A program made the position numbers and the translations under genes. From NCBI GenBank assembly GCA_943329165.2, contig CALQCV020000022.1, forward strand, positions 1-14,020: 14,020 nt of DNA. Reading direction: 5' to 3'. The notes beneath the pieces were generated by a model that saw only the letters and a list, made by a program, of their open reading frames with translations, had not been told where the DNA came from and ran no database searches. This document shows positions 1-6,906 of the stretch, one piece after another. The stretch's first letter is position 1. Every line of letters begins with the position of its first letter. The DNA is from Candidatus Nitrotoga sp. CP45 (lineage in GTDB: Bacteria > Bacteroidota > Bacteroidia > Flavobacteriales > Flavobacteriaceae).

Positions 1-524
1 ATAAAAAGTTTGAAGGTATTGAAACTCGGGAATTGTCTTTAGACGAAATAATTTTAAAAGAAAACCGAATTTATGAATTGTATTTTCATGTAGCCAAAAA
101 TGCCCCTTTTAATACGTTTTTTTTAGCTAAAAATCATTTCTCTTCTTTCAAAAGGCAATGCGGTCCTAAATTTATTTTAGTTGGCTATTATTTAAAAAAT
201 GAATTAGTAGGGTTTCACACTTTATTAGTTAACGGTAAAACGCTAGAAACCTATTTTCTTGGTTATGATGAACAAATTCAAAAAGAAAAAATGCTCTATT
301 TGAATATGTTGTATAACATGACCCAATTTGGCATAGAGAATCAATTTAAAAAAATAATCTTTGGAAGAACCGCTCTTGAAATAAAAAGCTCTATTGGTGC
401 AAAACCAGTAATAATGTCAGGCTTTATTTATCACACTAATAAATGGATAAATAGAATACTCCCTAAAATTTTTCCAAACTTAGAACCTAGTTTAGTTTGG
501 CAACAACGACATCCGTTTAAATAA
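1..524 (+). CDS. GNAT/BioF2-like acyltransferase, C-terminal part (5' truncated by window)
   Basis: The reading frame is open from the left edge, with codons in frame from base 3, and ends with TAA at 522-524. The start codon therefore lies outside the window, and the in-frame TTG at 33 is internal. About 173 residues are visible. The pattern (a strand reading LVGYYLKNELVGFHTLLV, then YFLGYDE, then a helix and KIIFGRTALEIKSSIGAKP) resembles the second half of a GNAT/FemAB-type fold, as in BioF2-like acetyltransferases (Acetyltransf_6). The family call is by general resemblance; I recognise no catalytic residue and cannot name a substrate. There is no signal peptide or membrane segment in the visible part. 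The gene converges on the lipid kinase gene, with 26 nt between the two stop codons and no clear terminator hairpin in the gap. Confidence 0.6.
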   Translation, partial: KKFEGIETRELSLDEIILKENRIYELYFHVAKNAPFNTFFLAKNHFSSFKRQCGPKFILVGYYLKNELVGFHTLLVNGKTLETYFLGYDEQIQKEKMLYLNMLYNMTQFGIENQFKKIIFGRTALEIKSSIGAKPVIMSGFIYHTNKWINRILPKIFPNLEPSLVWQQRHPFK

Positions 525-550
525 AATTGATTAAAAGACCTTACCCGAAA

Positions 551-1420
551 CTAAAGAACAGCTACCTTCAATTGTTTGTGTAAAATTTTAATATCGAGTT
601 TTGTTTCGGTACCGCAATATTCACCATCTATTTGAAAACTAACGGGAGCATCTAATTCTATTGTTGCCTTGTCTGTTGAAATTATTTCGACATCATCAGG
701 GTCTGAAGGCATATTTCCGGAAATAATTTGACCAAAAATAATCAAATCGAAATTTTTTAAAATTACCAATTCAAACTTACCGTCATTCATAACTCCATTT
801 GGGTTGATAACCACTCCGGTACCATATTTTTTTGCATTCGCAATAACAATCATTCTTGCAACATATCCAAAGGTTTCATTGTTTGCTTTAATTTTTGCAG
901 TAAATGGATTACCAGAATCAAACAAAGTGGTTATTGTATTTAGAGCATAGCCCCATTTTCCATGAATCTCTCCCTGTTCATAATTCTTTATTAGTTCTGC
1001 ATTAAGACCTAAATCACTTAAATGAATACTGATTTTGCCATTTATTGTAATAATATCAACTTCCATAAACTGATGTAAAAAAGCAACTTCCAGATTTTTT
1101 TCAAATGTTAATTGTAAATCCAAATCTAACGCAAAACCATTAGCCGAACCAGCAGGAATAATTCCCAGAATAACATCTTCTTTAGCTATAGCTTCTGCCA
1201 CCATTCTTATAGTTCCATCACCACCAATAATAATAATTCGTTCCGGTTTATGGATATTGTAGAGGTTTTTAATATTCTCAACATCTTTTGTTCCTGAAGT
1301 TTCATAAAGTATTGATTCCAGATTTTCATTTTTAGCAAAAAGCAATGTGGAGTCTACTATTTCCTTTTTTTCAAAAGCGCCTGAAACCGGATTAACTACT
1401 ATTATGATATTCTTTTTCAA
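551..1420 (-). CDS. Diacylglycerol/lipid kinase, YegS/BmrU/DagK family
   Basis: This 289-residue protein is full length for soluble bacterial lipid kinases of the LCB5/DAGK-catalytic family, which use ATP to phosphorylate diacylglycerol or related lipids at the inner face of the membrane. Visible signatures are VVNPVSG at residues 8-14, the nucleotide-binding GGDGT at 66-70 followed by a helix, PAGSANGFA at 89-97, NDGKFELVIL near 212-221, and the C-terminal FQIDGEYC near 262-269. The start codon is TTG. No ATG or GTG lies between it and the conserved VVNP motif, and a purine-rich AGAAGAAAAG stretch precedes it. A candidate promoter with a short leader lies just upstream. The gene is divergent from an App1-like phosphatase gene, which suggests opposing steps of lipid phosphate turnover (inference). 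The exact lipid substrate cannot be read from the sequence. Confidence 0.87.
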   Translation of the reverse strand: MKKNIIIVVNPVSGAFEKKEIVDSTLLFAKNENLESILYETSGTKDVENIKNLYNIHKPERIIIIGGDGTIRMVAEAIAKEDVILGIIPAGSANGFALDLDLQLTFEKNLEVAFLHQFMEVDIITINGKISIHLSDLGLNAELIKNYEQGEIHGKWGYALNTITTLFDSGNPFTAKIKANNETFGYVARMIVIANAKKYGTGVVINPNGVMNDGKFELVILKNFDLIIFGQIISGNMPSDPDDVEIISTDKATIELDAPVSFQIDGEYCGTETKLDIKILHKQLKVAVL

Positions 1421-1440
1421 ACTTTTCTTCTTTTATTGCT

Positions 1441-1470
1441 TAAAAATAATTAATTTACAACTGCTTTCAA
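1441..1470 (-). promoter_or_regulatory. Candidate Bacteroidota-type promoter of the lipid kinase gene
   Basis: On the minus strand a TTG (1470-1468) is followed after 19 nt by TATTTTTA (1448-1441). This fits the Bacteroidota -33 TTG / -7 TAnnTTTG arrangement, with one mismatch at the last base. It would place transcription initiation roughly 14 nt before the TTG start codon at 1420. Called by pattern only. Confidence 0.4.
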
Positions 1471-1485
1471 AAATTATAATGTTAA

Positions 1486-2451
1486 ATGAAACCTATCCTA
1501 AAATTGTATCGTGGTTATGCAAACGAGCAGGAATTGATTGTGATGGGACATGTATTCAAACCAACGTCAATCCAAGATTATAATTTTCAGAAAAAAAATA
1601 TAAAAAATGCACGCTCCATAATTAATCTCTTTAGCGCCAAAACCCAAGCTAATGCTGATGTATATTTAGAGCATAATGGTATTAAAATCCATACTAAAAC
1701 ATTAGATGACGGCTACTTTAAATTCTGTGTTCCGCTGGATCAATCTAAAAAATACGGTTGGATAGACTATCAGGTAACTATTGTTTATAAAGATAAAATC
1801 ATCGCTGCCAAAGAATCTTATATTCGGCCACACAAAGGGAATTTTGGAATCATCTCTGATATTGACGATACTTTTTTAGTTTCTCATTCATTAAATCCTT
1901 TCAAAAAACTATATGTTTTATTATTTCGGGACATTCATAAGCGAGAAGTTTTTGATGATGTGGTTTCTCACTATCAAGCTTTGAGTTTTGCCGGAAGACA
2001 AAACAAAGAAGAGCAAAATGCTTTTTTCTATGTTTCCAGTAGTGAATGGAATTTGTACCGTTTCATTATCAAATTTACAGAAATCCATCAATTGCCCAAA
2101 GCCGTTTTGCTGTTAAAAGACATCAAAACCAAACTCACTGATTTTTTCCTGTCAGGAAGAGGCAATCACAATCATAAGTTTGAAAAGATAAAACACATTT
2201 TGGAGTTTTATCCCAATCTGGAATATATATTGCTTGGTGATGATTCTCAAAAGGATGCGTATTTATATGAAGCCATTTGTAAAATATTTCCCGTAACGGT
2301 AAAAGCGGTTTATATCAGACAAACGAGCCATCATAAAAAAGAAAAAATCATGTCGCTCTTAAGGAATTTAGAAACATTGAAAGTCGCTGTTTGTTATTTC
2401 AAAGACAGTAGCGAAGCTATTGCTCATTCAAAAACTATTGGAATTATTTAG
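1486..2451 (+). CDS. App1-family (DUF2183) HAD-like phosphatase, putative phosphatidate phosphatase
   Basis: This 321-residue cytosolic protein has no signal peptide or membrane helix. An N-terminal beta-rich region (about 1-115) precedes an App1 catalytic domain. The domain carries the HAD/phosphatidate phosphatase motif DIDDT at residues 125-129 (nucleophile Asp125, general acid/base Asp127), the second motif YVSSSEWNLYRF at 182-193, a basic region around Lys231, and the acidic Mg-binding motif GDDSQKD at 251-257. The yeast founder App1 is a Mg-dependent phosphatidate phosphatase, so dephosphorylation of phosphatidic acid or a similar lipid phosphate is the likely reaction; the substrate here is inferred. 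The ATG at 1486 directly precedes the conserved N-terminus. The gene is divergent from the lipid kinase (65 bp apart) and ends 10 bp from the stop of the convergent ABC-F gene. Confidence 0.83.
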   Translation: MKPILKLYRGYANEQELIVMGHVFKPTSIQDYNFQKKNIKNARSIINLFSAKTQANADVYLEHNGIKIHTKTLDDGYFKFCVPLDQSKKYGWIDYQVTIVYKDKIIAAKESYIRPHKGNFGIISDIDDTFLVSHSLNPFKKLYVLLFRDIHKREVFDDVVSHYQALSFAGRQNKEEQNAFFYVSSSEWNLYRFIIKFTEIHQLPKAVLLLKDIKTKLTDFFLSGRGNHNHKFEKIKHILEFYPNLEYILLGDDSQKDAYLYEAICKIFPVTVKAVYIRQTSHHKKEKIMSLLRNLETLKVAVCYFKDSSEAIAHSKTIGII

Positions 2452-2461
2452 TCTGCCGTTT

Positions 2462-4369
2462 TTACAAACTTTCTATTTCTCCCTGAACAACTTCCCATTC
2501 TTCGAGCAACCGATCCAATTCTTTTTTCTTTTTGTTATAGGCCATGAAGAAATTCGCGTCTTCAATATGCTTGTCATAATTGGAAGCCAACGCTTTATCA
2601 TCCTGCTGAATATCGATTTCCAACTGTTTTATTTGACTTTCTACTTTACTCAAACGGTTTTGTAATGATTTGCTTTTCTTTTGATCTTCATAAGAAACTT
2701 TTGCTGTTTCCTTTGGCGCTTCTTTTTTGGCTACATCTTTTTTCTCTACTTCTCGCATGTTTTCCATGTTGCGTTGCTCAAGGAAATAGTTGATATCTCC
2801 TAAATATTCTTTGATCTTTTGATCTTTGAATTCATAAACAATATTCGACATTCCTTGTAGAAAATCTCTGTCGTGAGAAACCAACAACAAGGTTCCTTCA
2901 TATTTTTTTAAGGCTGCTTTCAATACATTCTTGGATTTTATATCTAAGTGATTCGTAGGCTCATCCATTACCAAAACGTTTATTGGCTGTAGCAACAATT
3001 TACACAATGCCAGACGATTTCTTTCGCCACCCGAAAGCACTTTTACTTTTTTCTCAACATCATCGCCACGAAATAAAAAGGAACCCAACATATCGCGAAC
3101 TCGTGAACGATTTCCATCGCTAGCGGCATTGGTCATAGTTTCTAACAATGTAATTTCTCCATCTAAATATTCCGCTTGATTTTGGGCAAAATAACCGAGT
3201 TGTACATTGTGTCCGAGTTTTATCGAACCTTGGTATTTGAATTCATTTACAATGGCTTTCATAAAAGTAGATTTCCCTTGACCATTCTGACCAACAAAAG
3301 CAATTTTAGAACCACGCTCCACCAAAAGTGAAATGTCTTTTAAAATCGTTTTCTCACCATAGGCTTTTGTCACATGTTCAGCTTCAATAACAACTTTTCC
3401 TGGACTTTGAGAAAGCGGGAATGAAATATTCATCACAGAATTATCATCTTCATCTACTTCGATTCGTTCTACTTTATCTAGTTTTTTGATAAGCGATTGC
3501 GCCATTGATGCCTTGGAAGCTTTGGCACGAAATTTTTCAATCAACTTTTCGGTTTCTTCAATCTTCTTGGCTTGATTTTTTTGTGTAGCCAATTGCTTTT
3601 CGCGAATTTCTTCACGCAAAATTAAATATTGCGAATACGGTTTGTTATAATCATAAGCTTTACCTAAAGAGATTTCGATTGTGCGATTGGTAACGTTATC
3701 CAAAAACATTTTATCGTGAGAAACAATCACCACAACGCCCGGGAAGTTGCGAAGAAAGCCTTCCAGCCAAATGATACTTTCGATATCTAAGTGATTTGTT
3801 GGCTCATCGAGCAATAAAATATCATTCGACTGCAATAACAATTTAGCTAACTCAATACGCATTCTCCAACCACCAGAAAAAGTATCGGTTTGGTTATTGA
3901 AATCTTCTCTTTTAAAACCTAGTCCTAATAATATTTTCTCGGTATCGCCTACATAGTTATAGCCGCCAAGCAATTCAAAACGATGCGTATAATCCGATAA
4001 ATCTTCGATGATTTGACCATAGGCCTCACTTTCATAATCGGTTCTTGACACTAATTGGTGGTTGATGCTTTCCAGCTTTTTTTCAACCGCTTTAATTTCT
4101 ACAAACGCTTCGTAAGCTTCATCAAGTACTGTTCTTCCTTGTTCAAAATCGATATCCTGACGAAGAAAACCCATTTTCACTTCCTTCTCGGTTGCAATCT
4201 GACCTGAATCTGGTTTGAAATCGCCGGCAAGAATTTTAAGCATCGTTGATTTTCCCGCTCCATTTTTTCCGACAAGTCCTACTCTATCTCCGGAACCTAA
4301 CCGAAAAGTTACCTCTTCAAAAAGATAGGTGCCGCCAAAAGAAACCGATAAGTTGTGGATATTTAACAT
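2462..4369 (-). CDS. ABC-F family ATP-binding protein (Uup/EttA-like, ribosome-associated)
   Basis: This 635-residue protein contains two ABC ATPase domains and no membrane segment, the architecture of ABC-F proteins, which act on ribosomes rather than as transporters. Domain 1 has Walker A GKNGAGKST (34-42), signature FSGGWRMR (164-171) and Walker B LLLDEPTNHLD (185-195). Domain 2 has GQNGQGKST (360-368), LSGGERNR (445-452) and MDEPTNHLD (468-476). Between them is the charged helical linker (about 245-320) that reaches the peptidyl-tRNA site in characterised members. A Lys/Glu-rich segment (about 540-565) leads to a C-terminal coiled coil (about 565-635), as in Uup-like members. All key ATPase residues are present. 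A housekeeping role in translation is more likely than antibiotic resistance, given this ordinary context. The gene is divergent from the DUF983 gene. Confidence 0.93.
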   Translation of the reverse strand: MLNIHNLSVSFGGTYLFEEVTFRLGSGDRVGLVGKNGAGKSTMLKILAGDFKPDSGQIATEKEVKMGFLRQDIDFEQGRTVLDEAYEAFVEIKAVEKKLESINHQLVSRTDYESEAYGQIIEDLSDYTHRFELLGGYNYVGDTEKILLGLGFKREDFNNQTDTFSGGWRMRIELAKLLLQSNDILLLDEPTNHLDIESIIWLEGFLRNFPGVVVIVSHDKMFLDNVTNRTIEISLGKAYDYNKPYSQYLILREEIREKQLATQKNQAKKIEETEKLIEKFRAKASKASMAQSLIKKLDKVERIEVDEDDNSVMNISFPLSQSPGKVVIEAEHVTKAYGEKTILKDISLLVERGSKIAFVGQNGQGKSTFMKAIVNEFKYQGSIKLGHNVQLGYFAQNQAEYLDGEITLLETMTNAASDGNRSRVRDMLGSFLFRGDDVEKKVKVLSGGERNRLALCKLLLQPINVLVMDEPTNHLDIKSKNVLKAALKKYEGTLLLVSHDRDFLQGMSNIVYEFKDQKIKEYLGDINYFLEQRNMENMREVEKKDVAKKEAPKETAKVSYEDQKKSKSLQNRLSKVESQIKQLEIDIQQDDKALASNYDKHIEDANFFMAYNKKKKELDRLLEEWEVVQGEIESL

Positions 4370-4414
4370 AGAGAAAAAGAATAGTATATTAGTTATGAAA
4401 CCTTCCTTTGGGTT

Positions 4415-4422
4415 TACCTTTG
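4415..4422 (+). promoter_or_regulatory. Candidate -7 box (TACCTTTG) of the DUF983 gene
   Basis: TACCTTTG is an exact match to the Bacteroidota -7 consensus TAnnTTTG and lies 16 nt before the ATG at 4439, implying a leader of about 10 nt. The -33 box is weak: a GTTA sits near the expected position and there is no clean TTG. It lies in the 69-bp divergent region shared with the ABC-F gene. Confidence 0.4.
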
Positions 4423-4438
4423 TGGAACCAAAAACGGA

Positions 4439-4843
4439 ATGAAATTAAAATTTTTGCAAATGTTAAAAAAAGGATCCAAATTAAATAGTATTTTAACAGG
4501 AACTTGTCCGAAATGTCAGGAAGAAAGCATGTATATTGATAAAAATCCGTATAACTTACCAAAGATTTTTGAAATGCATGAGAATTGCAGTCATTGTGGT
4601 TTACATTATCAGATAGAGCCTTCGTTTTTTTATGGAGCGATGTACGTAAATTATGGATTGACAGTTATCGTTGGAGTGGCGGCGTTTATCATTTCAAAAG
4701 TCCTTTTGGGATTAGCATTAACGCCATCATTTATAACCATTATTGTGTCTCTAGTTGTTTTAATGCCTATTAACACAAGATTAGCTCGAAATATTTATAT
4801 CAATATGTTTGTGAGTTTTGATAAGGATGCTGTTAAGAAATAA
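4439..4843 (+). CDS. DUF983 family zinc-ribbon membrane protein
   Basis: This 134-residue protein has four cysteines arranged as CPKC (23-26) and CSHC (50-53), a zinc-ribbon-like pair, followed by two hydrophobic segments (about 70-91 and 95-112). This layout and the sequence YQIEPSFFYGAMYVNYG match DUF983, a family of small membrane proteins of unknown function common in Bacteroidota and Proteobacteria. The short amphipathic N-terminus is rich in lysine and has no cleavable signal. The start at 4439 lies just downstream of a good -7 box. The 3' end overlaps the oxidoreductase gene on the other strand by 11 bp. No function is assigned. Confidence 0.85.
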   Translation: MKLKFLQMLKKGSKLNSILTGTCPKCQEESMYIDKNPYNLPKIFEMHENCSHCGLHYQIEPSFFYGAMYVNYGLTVIVGVAAFIISKVLLGLALTPSFITIIVSLVVLMPINTRLARNIYINMFVSFDKDAVKK

Positions 4844-5876
4844 CGTATCTTTTTATATCGATTGTCTTATCTAATGGTATCCCATTTTCGATAAAGTCGA
4901 ACAAAGCTCTAGCCAGAGTTGGCGCCAGCATCACCCCACGAGTTCCGAGACCGTTTAAAATATGAAGATTTGCATGTTTTGGATGCGTACCAAGTAATGG
5001 CCTTCTATCTTTAACTGTGGGCCTCACTCCAGCAAAATGTTCTACAATTTCAAAATCACAGTTTAGAATTTCCTTTATCCTATCAATTAATTCATATTTA
5101 CCATCATTAGTGGGTGTGTTTGTTTTGTCTTGCCAATTATAGGTTGCGCCTACTTTAAAAAGATTATCGCCTAATGGCAAAATAAAAACGCTGGTATTTA
5201 TTATTACATCCAAATCCAAATCAGCGGCTCTAATGACAAATAATTCGCCTTTAGTTCCTTCTAAGGGTAAATAATTAAAAAACGGATTAGAATGCATTCC
5301 AAATCCTTCTGCGAAGACAATGTGTTTGGACTTTAAGTTTTTGTATTCGATATAGTCATCAAAGGTTTTCAATTTAGCATAATCAAAAGTGTCTAGCGCC
5401 AATAAATTTATACTTTTTAAATACTCATGATAATGAGTAAGCAAAGCAATTGTATCCACATAGCCTGTTTGCATTACTTCACCATATCCAAACGGAGCAT
5501 CAATACCGTTGTACTTTTTGTGAACAATAGTAGTTGAAAGGAAAGGTGCTAAATTGGGTTTATCTGAAGCTGTAAACCAATTATTTTGTTCTTCCACAGA
5601 AAAAAACTTTCTAAAAATCGGGATTTTAAAATCAAACTGAACATTAAGTTTCTTTTCTATTTCTTCATAAAAACTATTTGCAAGCTCAAGTTGAGGCTTG
5701 GCATTCCAAACTTCGCTAAATCTTTTTAAAATTACAGGATTGTATAATCCAGCGGCTATGCTGCTTGAACTTTGTGATTTATTATCAAAAATTATAAATG
5801 ATTTATTATTTTGCAAAAGTGTTTCTGCAAAAGCAATCCCTGCTAATCCTGAACCAACAATAATATAATCTGTCAT
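4833..5876 (-). CDS. FAD-dependent oxidoreductase, DAO (D-amino-acid/glycine oxidase-like) family
   Basis: I start this gene at the ATG at 5876 (347 residues, beginning MTDYIIVGSG). An upstream in-frame start at 5906 would put nine or ten extra codons inside a terminator hairpin and ahead of the Rossmann strand; the ATG at 5879 is an equally possible neighbour. The dinucleotide-binding motif GSGLAG is at residues 8-13, with an acidic residue (Asp31) closing the second strand as expected for FAD binding. AAGLYNPVILKR (41-52) and, near the C-terminus, GVRPTVKDRRPLLG followed by LGTRGVMLAPTLA are typical of the DAO fold (ThiO, MnmC C-domain, DadA relatives). The enzyme probably oxidises an amine or amino acid; the substrate is unknown. 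It follows gldN but is separated from it by an intrinsic terminator, so it is probably not a gliding gene. Confidence 0.85.
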   Translation of the reverse strand: MTDYIIVGSGLAGIAFAETLLQNNKSFIIFDNKSQSSSSIAAGLYNPVILKRFSEVWNAKPQLELANSFYEEIEKKLNVQFDFKIPIFRKFFSVEEQNNWFTASDKPNLAPFLSTTIVHKKYNGIDAPFGYGEVMQTGYVDTIALLTHYHEYLKSINLLALDTFDYAKLKTFDDYIEYKNLKSKHIVFAEGFGMHSNPFFNYLPLEGTKGELFVIRAADLDLDVIINTSVFILPLGDNLFKVGATYNWQDKTNTPTNDGKYELIDRIKEILNCDFEIVEHFAGVRPTVKDRRPLLGTHPKHANLHILNGLGTRGVMLAPTLARALFDFIENGIPLDKTIDIKRYVIS

Positions 5877-5888
5877 CATTTTATTGCT

Positions 5889-5921
5889 AAAAAAAACTCT
5901 CACCATAAAGATGAGAGTTTT
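5889..5921 (-). terminator. Strong intrinsic terminator of the gldKLMN operon
   Basis: A perfect 10-bp inverted repeat, AAAACTCTCA (5893-5902) and TGAGAGTTTT (5912-5921), encloses a 9-nt loop. Read on the minus strand, it begins 22 nt after the gldN stop codon and runs into eight consecutive T residues (5896-5889), four of them within the stem. This is the standard form of a Rho-independent terminator. It ends only about 12-16 nt before the start codon of the next gene. Confidence 0.85.
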
Positions 5922-5943
5922 ATAATGTATTTTAAAATATTTC

Positions 5944-6858
5944 CTAGTAATTCCACATATCCGATTCGAAACTACGAATCTTCTCTTTTACTCTTTCCGA
6001 TTCTAAAAGCTGATTTTGAGAATTGTCTTTCATGTATTGTTCAATTTTTCTATCGCCGTAAATATTTTCTTCTTTGTAGATCTCTCCGCTAAATCTGCGG
6101 GAGTTTAACAAATGATCAAACGTAATTGGCATTGCAGAGTTCTTATCGTTAAAGGCCCTTGATTCATGCAAAATATCTCGAACAGCTGGGAAGTAAACCC
6201 AGAACAAATCAACTACGTCGGCATTATCATTTCCTGCATCTCTAGCCTCAGGCGTTACCGGGCAAAGTGCCAATAATCTGTACTTTAACTCACCTTGACG
6301 TTTGTCAAAATACCAATATCCCTTTATTTTGTAGCCAGAGATATAACTAGCATCCAATTCTTTTTTATTGACAAACTGTATGTCTAAAACTTTAGCTCCG
6401 CTTTTGTAATCATCGTAATAATTATTTATTTCATCTTTACCCGCATCAGTAGTGTCTATATAAGTAAATGACGACTCCATATCCTTGAAAGTCTTCTTAG
6501 TATTAAAATAGTCATCTTGATATACTTCTGTTATTTTACCATTTTTGATGTTTTTAACAAGCACATCGAATAATGATCTTCTTTCTTTACCAACAAAAGC
6601 CGTGTCAATAGGAAAATACAAAGGGAAATTAATTCTTTCATCAAGATCAATAAACTCCCAAATGGTTTTACCCATTAATACATCTCTGTCATGAACATAA
6701 CCGTAAGGTAATGGTTTGTCATTTTCAGAAATTAACTGTGCTGCTGATTTCTTTCCGATTTCATCAGGAGTTTTGGAATTCAACAAATTTGACTGAGCAT
6801 AAGTTGAAACACCCATTGCCACCGCAAAAATTACTGATAAAAGATTTTTAATTTTCAT
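5944..6858 (-). CDS. gldN: Gliding motility / T9SS protein GldN
   Basis: This 304-residue protein has an N-terminal signal peptide (MKIKNLLSVIFAVAMGVSTYAQ), probably cleaved after residue 22. The mature part has the features of GldN/PorN: a tyrosine-rich region including DERINFPLYFPID, and segments such as YKIKGYWYFDKRQGELKYRLLALCP and the VDLFWVYFPAVRDIL core. GldN is a periplasmic partner of GldK and GldM in the outer-membrane-associated ring of the type IX secretion system, needed for gliding and for secretion of adhesins. It is the last gene of the gldKLMN run, 48 nt after gldM and followed directly by a terminator. F. johnsoniae carries a second paralogue, gldO, downstream of gldN; there is none here. 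Confidence 0.93.
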   Translation of the reverse strand: MKIKNLLSVIFAVAMGVSTYAQSNLLNSKTPDEIGKKSAAQLISENDKPLPYGYVHDRDVLMGKTIWEFIDLDERINFPLYFPIDTAFVGKERRSLFDVLVKNIKNGKITEVYQDDYFNTKKTFKDMESSFTYIDTTDAGKDEINNYYDDYKSGAKVLDIQFVNKKELDASYISGYKIKGYWYFDKRQGELKYRLLALCPVTPEARDAGNDNADVVDLFWVYFPAVRDILHESRAFNDKNSAMPITFDHLLNSRRFSGEIYKEENIYGDRKIEQYMKDNSQNQLLESERVKEKIRSFESDMWNY

Positions 6859-6906
6859 AATTTATAATATAGATTATTGAAGTCGGTTTTCTATCAACTT
6901 AAATTA

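Noticed and set aside
1347..1583. Short + strand open frame across the kinase 5' end and phosphatase start
   Set aside because: It overlaps two well supported genes in other frames and shows no recognisable protein.
2462..4369. ABC transporter ATPase or antibiotic resistance determinant
   Set aside because: Two ABC domains in one chain with the ABC-F linker and no permease gene nearby indicate a ribosome-associated factor; nothing in the context suggests resistance.
5877..5906. Longer oxidoreductase starting at 5906
   Set aside because: The extra residues are encoded within the terminator hairpin and precede the FAD-binding strand that normally starts such proteins; ATG at 5876 or 5879 fits better.
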